A stretch of 64,000 nt of DNA, from contig DAHUYN010000010.1 of the NCBI GenBank assembly GCA_027315165.1, positions 1 through 64,000 of the forward strand, in the 5' to 3' direction. Below are positions 10,237 through 19,648 of this stretch, one piece after another. The notes beneath the pieces were generated by a model, which had not been told where the DNA came from, did not search any database, and worked only from the letters and a program-made list of their open reading frames with translations. Both the position numbers and the translations under genes were made by a program. Position 1 is the stretch's first letter. Every line of letters begins with the position of its first letter. Source of the stretch: Thermoplasmata archaeon. GTDB taxonomy: Archaea; Thermoplasmatota; Thermoplasmata; Lutacidiplasmatales; UBA184.

Positions 10237-10291
10237 AACCTGCCTGAGCTACGGGCCCTCGGCCGCTCCGTCCCGAGACGACCCGGGGGCC

Positions 10292-10299
10292 GTATTTCA
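10292..10299 (-). promoter_or_regulatory. TATA box for tRNA-Lys / rpoH operon
   Basis: TGAAATAC on the minus strand, the only AT-rich core in the 59-nt gap between the UPF0147 gene and the tRNA, 34 nt before the tRNA 5' end. Motif-based. Confidence 0.45.
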
Positions 10300-10317
10300 G
10301 GTTTCCGCTCGGGACCT

Positions 10318-10629
10318 TCACGAGAGGCTCTCCAAGCGGGAGATGATCGACCAGATCGCGGTCCGGCCGTGGGTCGGGATGTTCGGGTCGTTGGCGAGGT
10401 CGTCCAGTACGTAGACGGCGCTCGCGATCCGCACGTCGAGCGCGACGCGAGGCTTCGTCAGCTCCTCCCGCGCGGAGACGGCGCCCCGACGGACGTTCCT
10501 CGGGACGGAGCTGTCGTCGGAGAGCTGGACGAGCGTCTCGGCGATCGACTGGAGCTGGAGGCTCTTCGGATCGGTCTCGACCCGGGGGGTCGGGGCCGAG
10601 GCCGTCGCCGCGGGCGCGGGCGTCGTCAC
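10318..10629 (-). CDS. UPF0147 family protein
   Basis: 103 aa. The C-terminal 75 residues match the archaeal UPF0147 family: a helical protein with the signature LDDLANDPNIPTHGRTAIW near the end and SDDSSVPRNVRRG in the middle. Function of the family is unknown. The first ~25 residues are a low-complexity Ala/Pro/Thr tail. The GTG start overlaps the stop codon of the upstream Lrp-like gene (GTGA), so the two are translationally coupled. Confidence 0.85.
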   Translation of the reverse strand: MTTPAPAATASAPTPRVETDPKSLQLQSIAETLVQLSDDSSVPRNVRRGAVSAREELTKPRVALDVRIASAVYVLDDLANDPNIPTHGRTAIWSIISRLESLS

Positions 10630-10967
10630 AGGCGGCGGGCCTCCCCGCCGTCCTTGTAGGCGGTGACGACGAGGTGCGTCTTCGTCTCGCGGATCCCCTT
10701 GACGCCGGGGAGGCGGTGCAGGACGAACTCCTTGAGCTCGTCGTAGGCGGGGAAGCGGACCTTGAGGAAGATGTCGGTGTCGCCGGTGACGAGGAACAGG
10801 TCCTCGACCTCGGGGAACCGGCTCACCTCGGAGGCGACCTGGTCGGCCTCGGACGTCTCGACCTTGAGCGTGATCAACGCGACGACGTCCTCCTCGCCGC
10901 GGGTCTTCGTGTAGGCGCTTTCGACGGCGGGACTGATCGGCGGCTTACCGCTCTCTGGATGCCCCAT
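10626..10967 (-). CDS. Lrp/AsnC ligand-binding domain protein without a DNA-binding domain
   Basis: 113 aa. After a ~25-residue leader it is a single RAM/AsnC effector domain: ALITLKVETSEADQVASE, then VEDLFLVTGDTDIFLKVRF (the conserved V-TG-D-D segment) and a closing strand KTHLVVTAYK. There is no helix-turn-helix, so it is a stand-alone small-molecule sensor that probably forms oligomers or pairs with full-length Lrp proteins. ATG start preceded by GGGAG. Overlaps UPF0147 by 4 nt. Confidence 0.88.
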   Translation of the reverse strand: MGHPESGKPPISPAVESAYTKTRGEEDVVALITLKVETSEADQVASEVSRFPEVEDLFLVTGDTDIFLKVRFPAYDELKEFVLHRLPGVKGIRETKTHLVVTAYKDGGEARRL

Positions 10968-11038
10968 CTATCTGCTCCCTGCGAACTCTGGGCGTAGTCT
11001 CTCTCCGGCGGATCGGATGCCCCTTCGACCCAGACCCG

Positions 11039-11212
11039 CTAGGTCGAGGGCGACGCCTCGAACTCTTCCTGGAGGTCGTTGACCACCTGGTCGATCACGG
11101 CCCCCGTGGACGGCGCCCGGTACTCCCGGACCCCGCCCGCCTCGCTCGAAACCCGGGCCACCAGCTCGCTGGCACCCCGGAGGAATTCGACGCTACAGAT
11201 GAGCTCCTCCAT
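11039..11212 (-). CDS. Small acidic protein, function unknown
   Basis: 57 aa, encoded by an ATG at 11212 and a TAG at 11039. It begins MEELICSVEFLRGASELVAR and ends in an acidic helix VNDLQEEFEA. Amphipathic with no cysteine pairs or membrane segment. A clear TATATA promoter lies 45 nt upstream on the same strand, no other gene could use it, and the codons follow the GC-rich third-position pattern of neighbours. I do not recognise the family. Possibly a small regulator. Confidence 0.6.
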   Translation of the reverse strand: MEELICSVEFLRGASELVARVSSEAGGVREYRAPSTGAVIDQVVNDLQEEFEASPST

Positions 11213-11256
11213 CGATGGCTCCGCCCCCCGCGCCCCGAGGGCCGAAAAAGGACCCC

Positions 11257-11262
11257 TATATA
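11257..11262 (-). promoter_or_regulatory. TATA box of the 57-aa gene
   Basis: TATATA preceded on the minus strand by CGAAAGCG, which resembles a BRE element. It is the most AT-rich promoter core in the left 30 kb. The core is symmetrical, but the purine-rich BRE side favours minus-strand transcription. Confidence 0.6.
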
Positions 11263-11453
11263 CGCTTTCGGGCTCGAGGGGGGCGGCTCCGCGTCCGTGC
11301 GCGACGGCGACGGGCCGCGGGGCGCGGGCGTCGGCCCCGGCCTCACCCGAGGCCGAGGTCGAGGGCGCGCCGGGTCCGGCCGCTCGGACCGACCCCGCGG
11401 CGAGACGTCCGGCGCGCGCCGGCCCTCGGTGGAGGGACGCGCTCGGAAGTCAG
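11263..11453. other. GC-rich spacer with inverted repeats, no gene recognised
   Basis: Between two divergent promoters. It contains perfect short inverted repeats: GGCCTC/GAGGCC around ACCC and GGTCCG/CGGACC around GCCGCT. I looked for tRNA, SRP RNA, RNase P RNA and riboswitch landmarks and saw none. It could hold a structured RNA or simply be GC-rich spacer. Confidence 0.35.
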
Positions 11454-11461
11454 GGTTATGT
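11454..11461 (+). promoter_or_regulatory. TATA-like box of the purS-purL transcript
   Basis: GGTTATGT, 34-41 nt before the purS GTG, in an otherwise GC-only stretch. Confidence 0.4.
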
Positions 11462-11494
11462 GGGCCCTCCCCTACGCGGAGGGTAGGAGTCCAC

Positions 11495-11761
11495 GTGCAG
11501 TCCCCCGCGCGTCGCACGGTCGTCGAGGTGCGCGTCGAGCTCAAGCCCGGCGTCATGGACGCGGAGGCCGAGAGCGTCCTGCGGTCCCTCGGCCTGCTCG
11601 GGATCGGACCGGTCGCGAGGGTCCGTACGGCGAAGGTCTTCTCGCTCGAGTTCGACGACGTCGAGCCCTCGAAGGCGGAGGCGCTCGCCCGCGAAGCGGT
11701 CGACCGGCTGCTCGCGAATCCGGTGATCCACAAGGTGGCTCTCTCCCGGGTCCCGCACTGA
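11495..11761 (+). CDS. purS: Phosphoribosylformylglycinamidine synthase subunit PurS
   Basis: 88 aa. PurS forms the small bridging subunit of the three-part FGAM synthase (PurL-PurQ-PurS) in purine synthesis. The sequence shows the PurS pattern: VEVRVELKPGVMDAEAE, then VRTAKVFSLEF and a C-terminal helix ending in LLANPVIHK. The start is the GTG after GGAGGGTAGGAG; the frame stays open upstream but has no homology. It lies 7 nt before purL. No purQ is found next to this pair, so the glutaminase must be elsewhere in the genome. Confidence 0.92.
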   Translation: MQSPARRTVVEVRVELKPGVMDAEAESVLRSLGLLGIGPVARVRTAKVFSLEFDDVEPSKAEALAREAVDRLLANPVIHKVALSRVPH

Positions 11762-11768
11762 GGCGCCG

Positions 11769-14099
11769 ATGGCTCCCCGAAGGACCGGTGAACCGACCGC
11801 GTGGGCTCCCCGCGTCGGGGTCGTCCCCTTCCGGCGCCTCTCCCGCGAGCGGCTCGCGCGGACCTCGGCCGAGCGGGGCCTCGGCTTCTCCGCCGCCGAG
11901 CTCGTGCGCCTGAAGGCCTACTTCACGAAGGTCGGTCGCGACCCGACGGACGTCGAGCTCGCGGGCCTCGCGCAGAGCTGGAGCGAGCACTGCAGCTACA
12001 AGAGCTCCCGTCCGTACCTCCGGGCCGCCTTCGGCGGGCTTCGGCCGAAGTCGCGGGTCCTCGGGACCGGCGACGCCGGGGTCCTCGTCCTCGAGGGCGA
12101 GTACGCCTACGCGATCCGGATCGAGTCGCACAACCATCCGTCGGCCATCGAGCCGTACGGCGGCGCGGCGACCGGCATCGGCGGCATCCTGCGCGACGTC
12201 CTCGCGGTCGGGGGTCAGCCGATCGGGCTCGCGGACCCGTTGTTCTTCGGCCCCCTCGACCTCGCGGACTCCGAGGTGCCGCGCGGCGTCAAGAGCCCTC
12301 GCTATCTCATGGGCGGCGTCGTCTCGGGGATCCGCGACTACGGCAACCGGGTCGGCGTGCCGACGGTCTCGGGCGCCGTCGTCTTCGACCGCGCCTACAC
12401 GGTGAACCCGCTCGTCAACGTCGGGTGCGTCGGCCTCCTGCCGCGCCGCCGGCTCGTCCCGAACAAGGCCGAGCGGCCTGGCGACCGGCTCGTCCTCGTC
12501 GGGGGCCTCACGGGGCGCGACGGGATCGGCGGTGTCGCGTTCGCGTCGCAGGAGCTCACGGAGCGCAGCGAGGAGGAGTCCCGCGGCGCGGTGCAGCTCG
12601 GGAACCCGATCATGAAGGAGCCGCTCATCCAGGCCTGCCTCGAGGCGTACGACGCGGGGCTCGTTCGAGGCGCCAAGGACCTCGGCGGCGGCGGCCTCGC
12701 GACGGCCTCGGGCGAGCTCGTGCACGCGGGCGGCCTCGGCTCGGTGATCCACCTCGACCGCGTGCCGCTCCGCGAGGGCGGCCTCGCGCCCTGGGAGATC
12801 TGGATCTCGGAGTCGCAGGAGCGGATGCTCCTCGACGTGCGCCCCGCCGACCTCGCGCGCGTCGTCGAGATCTTCGAGCGCCACGACGTCCCCGTGACGG
12901 ACGTCGGCGAGGTCGTCCCTGGAGACCACGAGACGCTCCTCTTCGGCCCCTCGCCCGCGGCCCACCTTCGGCTCGGCTTCCGCGTCGACCCGCCCGAGCT
13001 GAGGCGGCCGGCCCGGCGGCGGCCGACGCCATCGAACGACCCCGGCACGATCCCGAACGCCGATCCGGTCGAGCTGTTCGAGCGGCTCGTCCTCTCGCCG
13101 GAGTCGGTCTCGCGCGAGGGGGTCATCCGCGTCTACGACCACGAGGTCCAGGGCCGGACCGTCGTGAAGCCGCTCCAGGGGCGCGTCGTCACGCCCTCGC
13201 ACGGCGACGCCGCCGTGCTCCGACCCCGCGTTGACAGCTGGCGCGGCCTCGCCGTCACGATCGCCGCACAGCCCTGGGCCTGCCGGCTCTCGCCGCGCGC
13301 CGGCGCCGTCTGGGTCGTCGAGGAGGCCGCGCGGAACCTCTACGCGGTCGGGGCGAGGCCGGACGCGTTCACCGATTGCCTCAACTTCGGCAATCCGGAG
13401 GACCCGCTCGTCCTCGGCGACTTCGGTGAGGTCACGAAGGGGCTCGCCGACGGCGCGCGCGCGCTCGACCTCGCCGTGCCGTCCGGGAACGTCAGCTTCT
13501 ACAACGGCGGCCTCGGGGCCGAGATCCCTCCGACCCCCGTCCTGATGGCCACCGGGCTCCTCCCCGACCTCCGGCGCGCGACGACGACCGACCTCAAGGT
13601 CGCGGGTGACGCGCTCTACCTCGTCGGCCGGACCGCCCCGGGGCTCGGTGGCTCGCTCTGGTCGCGCCTCACGGGCCGCGACGGCGGCGCGCTCCCGCGG
13701 ACCGACCCGGCGCTGACGCGTCGGCTCGGGGAGAGACTCCTCGCCCTCGGGGCGCGCGAGCGGCTTCGGGCCGTCCACGACGTCTCCGACGGCGGCCTCG
13801 CGGTCACGCTCGCGGAGATGGCGTTCGGCGGCGGGCTCGGCTTCGCCGTCGACCTCTCGGCGACGGGGCTCGAGACCCCGGCGCACGCCCTCGCCGCCGA
13901 GGGCGGGTCGCGGTGGGTCGTCGAGGTCCCGGCGGACTCGATCCCCGGCTTCGAGGCGTCGTTCCGGGGTCTTCCGATCGCGCGGCTCGGCGAGGTCGTC
14001 GAGGGCGACGGTCGGCTGTCGTTTGGGACCGACCGCCTCGGGATCGTCGGACTGGACCGGCTCTACCCGACCTGGCGGGCCGGCGTCGGGGTCCCGTAG
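11769..14099 (+). CDS. purL: Phosphoribosylformylglycinamidine synthase subunit PurL
   Basis: 776 aa, of the short PurL type that needs PurS and PurQ. It catalyses the ATP-dependent conversion of FGAR to FGAM. Motifs: QSWSEHCSYKSS near residue 71, ESHNHPSAIEPYGGAATGIG near 119 (ATP/Mg binding), GAKDLGGGGLATASGE near 300, and the second AIRS-like half from ~430 with HDVSDGGLAVTLAEMAFGG near 660. Follows purS closely and precedes dph6 by 8 nt. Length and motifs look complete. Confidence 0.96.
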   Translation: MAPRRTGEPTAWAPRVGVVPFRRLSRERLARTSAERGLGFSAAELVRLKAYFTKVGRDPTDVELAGLAQSWSEHCSYKSSRPYLRAAFGGLRPKSRVLGTGDAGVLVLEGEYAYAIRIESHNHPSAIEPYGGAATGIGGILRDVLAVGGQPIGLADPLFFGPLDLADSEVPRGVKSPRYLMGGVVSGIRDYGNRVGVPTVSGAVVFDRAYTVNPLVNVGCVGLLPRRRLVPNKAERPGDRLVLVGGLTGRDGIGGVAFASQELTERSEEESRGAVQLGNPIMKEPLIQACLEAYDAGLVRGAKDLGGGGLATASGELVHAGGLGSVIHLDRVPLREGGLAPWEIWISESQERMLLDVRPADLARVVEIFERHDVPVTDVGEVVPGDHETLLFGPSPAAHLRLGFRVDPPELRRPARRRPTPSNDPGTIPNADPVELFERLVLSPESVSREGVIRVYDHEVQGRTVVKPLQGRVVTPSHGDAAVLRPRVDSWRGLAVTIAAQPWACRLSPRAGAVWVVEEAARNLYAVGARPDAFTDCLNFGNPEDPLVLGDFGEVTKGLADGARALDLAVPSGNVSFYNGGLGAEIPPTPVLMATGLLPDLRRATTTDLKVAGDALYLVGRTAPGLGGSLWSRLTGRDGGALPRTDPALTRRLGERLLALGARERLRAVHDVSDGGLAVTLAEMAFGGGLGFAVDLSATGLETPAHALAAEGGSRWVVEVPADSIPGFEASFRGLPIARLGEVVEGDGRLSFGTDRLGIVGLDRLYPTWRAGVGVP

Positions 14100-14107
14100 G
14101 GGGCCCG

Positions 14108-14818
14108 ATGACGAACACGGCCCTCCTGTCGGGGGGAAAGGACTCCGTCTACGCGGCCTACCTCGCCGAGACGCAGGGGATCCCGATCGACGAGCTCCTC
14201 ACGCTGCGTCCGTCGGACCCGGAGTCGATGCTGTTCCACACGCCGAACCTGCACCTCGTCCGACTTCAGGCCGAGGCGTGGGGGAAGCGGTATCGAGAGG
14301 TGCGCGTCGCCGGGGCCGGCGAGGCCGCCGAGCGGGCGGCGCTCGACGCGGCGCTCCGGGGCGGCCGCGGCTGGGTCGTCGCCGGAGCCATCGCCTCCTC
14401 CTACCAGTGGGGCCGGCTCCACGCGGTCACCTTCGCGCTCGGCCGGCCGCTCTTCACGCCGCTGTGGGGGAAGGAGGCCCACCGTGTCGTCGAGGAGGAG
14501 ATCGGCGCCGGCCTCGACATCCGGTTCGTGCACCTGGCGGCGGAGCCGCTCTCGCCAGAGCTGCTCGGCCGTCGCCTGGACACGGCAACGCTCCGGGAGC
14601 TCGAGCGGCTCGGACGCGAGGTCCGCCCCGTCCACGTCGCGGGCGAGGGCGGGGAGTTCGAGACCCTCGTCGTCGACGCACCGTTCTTCTCGGCCCGTGT
14701 CGAACTCCTCGAGACCGAGGTCGTGAGCCGTGGGGGCGCCCACGGACTCGTCGTCGGCGGGGCGCGGCTCGTCCCGAAGTCGGCCCCGGCCGCTCCCGCA
14801 AACCCTCTTACGGTGTGA
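14108..14818 (+). CDS. dph6: Diphthine--ammonia ligase
   Basis: 236 aa PP-loop ATPase. The ATP-pyrophosphatase loop SGGKDS is at residues 8-13, followed by a helix with YAAYLA; the conserved GWVVAGAIASSYQWGR segment and the C-terminal EGGEFETLVVDAPFF motif mark the Dph6/ATP_bind_4 family. It performs the last amidation step in making diphthamide on elongation factor 2. ATG start follows purL by 8 nt; probably cotranscribed with purS-purL, though not functionally related. Confidence 0.9.
   Translation: MTNTALLSGGKDSVYAAYLAETQGIPIDELLTLRPSDPESMLFHTPNLHLVRLQAEAWGKRYREVRVAGAGEAAERAALDAALRGGRGWVVAGAIASSYQWGRLHAVTFALGRPLFTPLWGKEAHRVVEEEIGAGLDIRFVHLAAEPLSPELLGRRLDTATLRELERLGREVRPVHVAGEGGEFETLVVDAPFFSARVELLETEVVSRGGAHGLVVGGARLVPKSAPAAPANPLTV
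14805..14812 (+). promoter_or_regulatory. TATA-like box before the methyltransferase gene
   Basis: CTCTTACG, 23-30 nt before the GTG start, consistent with a leaderless transcript. Confidence 0.4.
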
Positions 14819-14834
14819 CCCCCTCCTCTCCTCC

Positions 14835-15629
14835 GTGCCCGACTCGGGCTCGCCGGGGCTGAAAGCCGTCGAGGCGCTCGGCGACCCGAGATCGCTCCCG
14901 GACCCGGAGTGGATCCGCCAGCTCACCGGCGCGACGGCCGAGGCGGTCGACGCGGTCCTCACGGAGGTCGACGGGCTCGTCGAGCTCGAGGCGGGGATCC
15001 GCGCGAGGCACCTCGAGGGCGGCCGCACCGACTACGCCCAGTTCCGCGCGCCGTTCGACGTCTACGCGATCGTCCGGCTGCTCGGGCTCTCGGAGCTCGT
15101 CGAGACCGGCGTCTCCTCCGGGGTCTCCTCGGCCCACCTCCTCCTCGCGCTTCGGGCCAACGGCAAAGGCACGCTGCACTCGATCGACCTGCCCACGGCG
15201 CAGGCCGGCCCCCGGCTCGAGAAGGGCGAGTCGATCGTGAGCCTCCCGCCGGGCCGGGCGACCGGCTGGGCCGTCCCGGACGCGCTGAGGAAAGGCTGGG
15301 ACCTGCATCTCGGCCCGAGCCAGGTGCTGCTCCCCGTCGTCCTCCGCTCCCTCGAGCGCGTCGACCTGTTCCTGCACGACAGCCTCCACACGCCCGAGCA
15401 CCTCACCTTCGAGCTCGAGGCGCTCCGGCCGAAGCTCGCTCGAGGCGGGGTCGTCCTCGCCGACAACACCGAGTGGACCGGCGACGCCTTCGAGCGGTTC
15501 GCCCGCTCCTTCGGGGTCCCGCTCCGAGCGCGCGGGGGCGAGGACCTCGTCGGCCTGAGGGTCCCGACGGCCGCGGGCCCGGGCCGCGCCCGCGCGAGCT
15601 CGGCGCACCGACCCCGACGGGCCCCGTAG
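14835..15629 (+). CDS. SAM-dependent methyltransferase (class I, O-methyltransferase-like)
   Basis: 264 aa. An N-terminal helical part (about 80 residues) precedes a Rossmann methyltransferase core: LVETGVSSGVSSAHLLLAL is the SAM-binding glycine-rich loop, HSIDLP the acidic end of strand 2, and DLFLHDSLHTPEHLTFELEA the family-typical metal or substrate loop of catechol/caffeoyl-type and Methyltransf_24 proteins. GGVVLADNTEW forms the later strand. Substrate unknown. GTG start chosen 23-30 nt after the TATA-like box. The last ~25 residues are Arg/Ala-rich and probably disordered. Confidence 0.78.
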   Translation: MPDSGSPGLKAVEALGDPRSLPDPEWIRQLTGATAEAVDAVLTEVDGLVELEAGIRARHLEGGRTDYAQFRAPFDVYAIVRLLGLSELVETGVSSGVSSAHLLLALRANGKGTLHSIDLPTAQAGPRLEKGESIVSLPPGRATGWAVPDALRKGWDLHLGPSQVLLPVVLRSLERVDLFLHDSLHTPEHLTFELEALRPKLARGGVVLADNTEWTGDAFERFARSFGVPLRARGGEDLVGLRVPTAAGPGRARASSAHRPRRAP

Positions 15630-15670
15630 GCCGGCGGTCCCGGCCCCGCGGCTCGAGGGCGGCGGCACGC

Positions 15671-15678
15671 CTTTATGG
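15671..15678 (+). promoter_or_regulatory. TATA box of the methylmalonyl-CoA mutase gene
   Basis: CTTTATGG, whose distance (about 25-30 nt) to the ATG at 15702 supports that ATG rather than the one inside the box at 15675. Confidence 0.5.
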
Positions 15679-15701
15679 CGCCCGCCGCATGGGACACGGC
15701 G

Positions 15702-17417
<1,716 letters not shown>

Positions 17418-17439
17418 GGTCCCGGGGCGCGCCGCGTAG

Positions 17440-17447
17440 GGTTATCT
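17440..17447 (+). promoter_or_regulatory. TATA-like box of folC
   Basis: GGTTATCT, 29-36 nt upstream of the folC GTG. Confidence 0.4.
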
Positions 17448-17475
17448 GCCCCGGTCCTCCACCCCCGGCGCGCCC

Positions 17476-18860
17476 GTGCCCGACCCCGCGTACTCGGCGA
17501 CGCTCGAGCACCTCTACGGCCTCCGCCGGTTCGGCATGCGGCCGGGGCTCGAGGTGATGCGGGCCCTCCTCGACGCGGTCGGCTCCCCCGAACGGTCGTT
17601 CCGGGCCCTGCACGTCGCGGGCAGCAAGGGGAAGGGGTCGGTCTCCGCGATGGCGGCGGCGGTCCTCGGCGCCGCGGGCCTCCGGGTCGGCCTCTATACG
17701 TCGCCCCACCTCGTGAGCTACCGCGAGCGGATCCGCGTCGACGGCGAGCCGGTCGCGCGCGAGGCGGTGACGCACGGGGTCGAGCGGCTCCGCGGCGTCG
17801 CCGAGAGGCTCGAGCGCGAGGGGCGGATCGACCGGAGCCCGACGTTCTTCGAGCTGACGACCGCGCTCGCCTTCGAGACGTTCCGGGCCGCCCGCGTCAC
17901 GCACGCCGTCGTCGAGGTCGGGCTCGGGGGCCGGCTCGACGCGACCAACGTCGTCGACGCGCCGGTCGGCGTCGTCCGACGATCGAGCTCGAGCACACGG
18001 ACGTCCTCGGCCCCACGCTCGAGAGGATCGCGAGCGAGAAGGCGGGCATCTTAAAGCCGGGGATGGTGGGGCTCGTCGGCGAGCTCGGGCTCGAGGCGGC
18101 TCGCGAGGTCGAGCGGCACGCGCGTGCGGCCGGCGTCCCCCTCCTCCACCTGGGCCGCGAGGTCCGCGTCGACGACCGCACGCTCGACGAGCGCGGCCAG
18201 CGTCTCAGCGTCGTCACGCCCCGCGGGCGGCACGAGTCGTTGCGGCTCCCGCTGTTCGGCCCGCACCAGGCCGGCAACGCCGCCCTCGCCGTCGCCGCCG
18301 TCGAGGCGCTCGTCGCGAGGACGGGGACCCCGCTCCGGCCGACGGCGGTCTTGGAGGGGCTCGGTCGCGTCCGGTGGCGCGGACGGCTCGAGCGCGCGCG
18401 GGGCCGCCCCGAGCTCTACCTCGACGTCGCCCATACCCCCGAGAGCGCGCGCGCCGCGGCCGTCGGGCTCGCCGAGATCCGGCCGTTCCTCGACCCCGAG
18501 GCGAACGCCGTCGTCTTCGGCTGCCTCGAGGACAAGCGGGCCGCCTCGATCCTCGAGGCGCTCGCCCCGATCGCGACGACGCTCGTCGTCGTGCCGATCC
18601 CGTCCTTGAGGGCGATGCCCGTCGAGGAGATCCGCCGCGCGGCGACGGGCCGGTTCCCGAAGGTCGTCGTCGCGCCGGACGTCGCCACGGGCCTCGCCCT
18701 CGGGCGCTCGGCGACGGCGCGCGAGGGGCTCACGCTCGCGCTCGGCAGCGACTATCTCGTCGGCGAGATCCTGCGCGAGCTCGAGGGGGACCCCGACGCG
18801 GAGCCGGACCTTTCGGACCCGGTCGCGACACCGGCCCGGGCCGGCGGGGCGTCGAGATGA
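17476..18860 (+). pseudogene. folC: Folylpolyglutamate/dihydrofolate synthase (Mur-ligase family) with a frameshift
   Basis: The first part (17476 to about 17976) encodes the N-terminal ATP-binding half, with P-loop HVAGSKGKGSVSAM near residue 46 and VVEVGLGGRLDATNVVDAP. After GVV the original frame gives a nonsense Arg/Ser tail and stops at 18054. In the +2 frame the conserved continuation appears at once: TIELEHTDVLGPTLERIASEKAGILKP, and runs to 18860 with NAALAVAAVEAL and LDVAHTPESARAA. One base is missing near 17977 (GTCGTCCGACG where GTCGTCACGACG-like sequence is expected). About 460 aa if repaired. GTG start; stop overlaps nth (ATGA). A real lesion or an assembly error; intact homology on both sides favours error or a very recent mutation. 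Confidence 0.8.
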
Positions 18861-19609
18861 CGGGCCGGGGGCGCGCCCTCGACGTCGAGGTCGTCCTCGA
18901 CCGGCTGAGCGCCTTCTACGAACGCGGCGACTGGCGGGTGCCGTACCTCCGCGACCACGCCGAGTCGCCGTTCCAGGTGCTCATCGGGACGATCCTCTCG
19001 CAGCGCACGAAGGACGCGAACACCGACCGCGCCGCCCTCGCGCTGTTCCGCGAGTTCCCCGACGCCGCGTCCCTCGCGGCGGCGCCGCTCGAACGGGTCG
19101 AGCGGCTCGTCCGACCCACGGGGTTCTACCGTGTCAAGGCCCGGGCCGTCCGCGCCTGTGCCCAGGAGCTCTTAGAGCGGTTCGGCGGCGAGGTGCCGCG
19201 GTCGATGGAGGCGTTGCTCTCGCTCCCGAGCGTCGGCCCGAAGACGGCGAACTGCGTGCTCGTCTTCGGCTTCGGGATCCCCGGGGTTCCCGTCGACACG
19301 CACGTCCACCGGATCGCGAACCGCCTCGGGATCGCGAGGACCCGCTCGCCCGAGGAGACCGAGGCGGCGCTCCGGCGCCGGGTCCCCGAACGGTACTGGG
19401 CCCCGCTGAACCCCCTCCTCGTCCAGCACGGGCAGAACGTCTGTCGGCCCCGGGGACCGCGGTGCGGCGCCTGCCCCCTCGAGGACCTCTGCGCGACCGG
19501 CGTCGCGCTCGCCCGCGGCCGTCCCCCGCCGCGGCCCGAGGACGCGCCGCGACGGCCCCCCGGCCCGGCGGCCCGGGCGGCTCCGAGGCGCCGCTCCCGA
19601 GCGCGGTAG
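18857..19609 (+). CDS. nth: Endonuclease III (DNA glycosylase/AP lyase)
   Basis: 250 aa. Helix-hairpin-helix LPSVGPKTANCVLVF near residue 123 carries the catalytic lysine (PKTAN), and VDTHVHRIANRLG the catalytic aspartate. The [4Fe-4S] ligands C-x6-C-x2-C-x5-C are present in CRPRGPRCGACPLEDLC. It removes oxidised pyrimidines and cuts the abasic site. The ~45-residue C-terminal tail after the cluster is Pro/Arg-rich and looks disordered. Overlaps the folC stop by 4 nt. Confidence 0.93.
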   Translation: MTGRGRALDVEVVLDRLSAFYERGDWRVPYLRDHAESPFQVLIGTILSQRTKDANTDRAALALFREFPDAASLAAAPLERVERLVRPTGFYRVKARAVRACAQELLERFGGEVPRSMEALLSLPSVGPKTANCVLVFGFGIPGVPVDTHVHRIANRLGIARTRSPEETEAALRRRVPERYWAPLNPLLVQHGQNVCRPRGPRCGACPLEDLCATGVALARGRPPPRPEDAPRRPPGPAARAAPRRRSRAR

Positions 19610-19615
19610 GGAAGC

Positions 19616-19623
19616 GCTTTTCT
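19616..19623 (+). promoter_or_regulatory. TATA-like box of alaS
   Basis: GCTTTTCT, 26-33 nt before the alaS ATG. Confidence 0.4.
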
Positions 19624-19648
19624 CTCGGGACCGCTCCCAGCGCCGCCG

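Larger units (their letters stand above)
10119..10258 (-). tRNA. tRNA-Lys(UUU) with two non-canonical introns
   Basis: The minus strand gives a 75-nt tRNA after removing two inserts. Acceptor GGGCCCG pairs perfectly with CGGGCCC, discriminator G, no encoded CCA. D-stem GCTC/GAGC, anticodon stem ACCGG/CCGGT around loop CTTTTAA (anticodon TTT at 10193-10191), T-stem GGGGG/CCCCC. Exons are 10258-10237, 10206-10168 and 10132-10119. The D-loop is interrupted by 30 nt and the T-loop by 35 nt; joined, they give AGGCAGGTTA and TTCGAAT, both normal. There is no intron at the usual 37/38 site. Because all stems are perfect after splicing, this is not a pseudogene. Confidence 0.9.

Noticed and set aside
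6051..10247. Very long open frame on the plus strand opposite rpoB and rpoA1
   Set aside because: Low-complexity Arg/Glu/Asp/Leu translation with no motifs; an effect of the high GC content opposite true polymerase genes with full homology.
10119..10258. Reading the tRNA-Lys locus as a decayed tRNA pseudogene
   Set aside because: All four stems are perfect once the two inserts are removed, and the T-loop insert has an ideal bulge-helix-bulge.
11263..11453. RNase P RNA or SRP RNA in the GC-rich spacer
   Set aside because: Too short, and the conserved core sequences of either RNA are absent on both strands.
14100..14108. A purQ gene expected after purL
   Set aside because: Only 8 nt separate purL from dph6 and no class I glutaminase motif occurs nearby.
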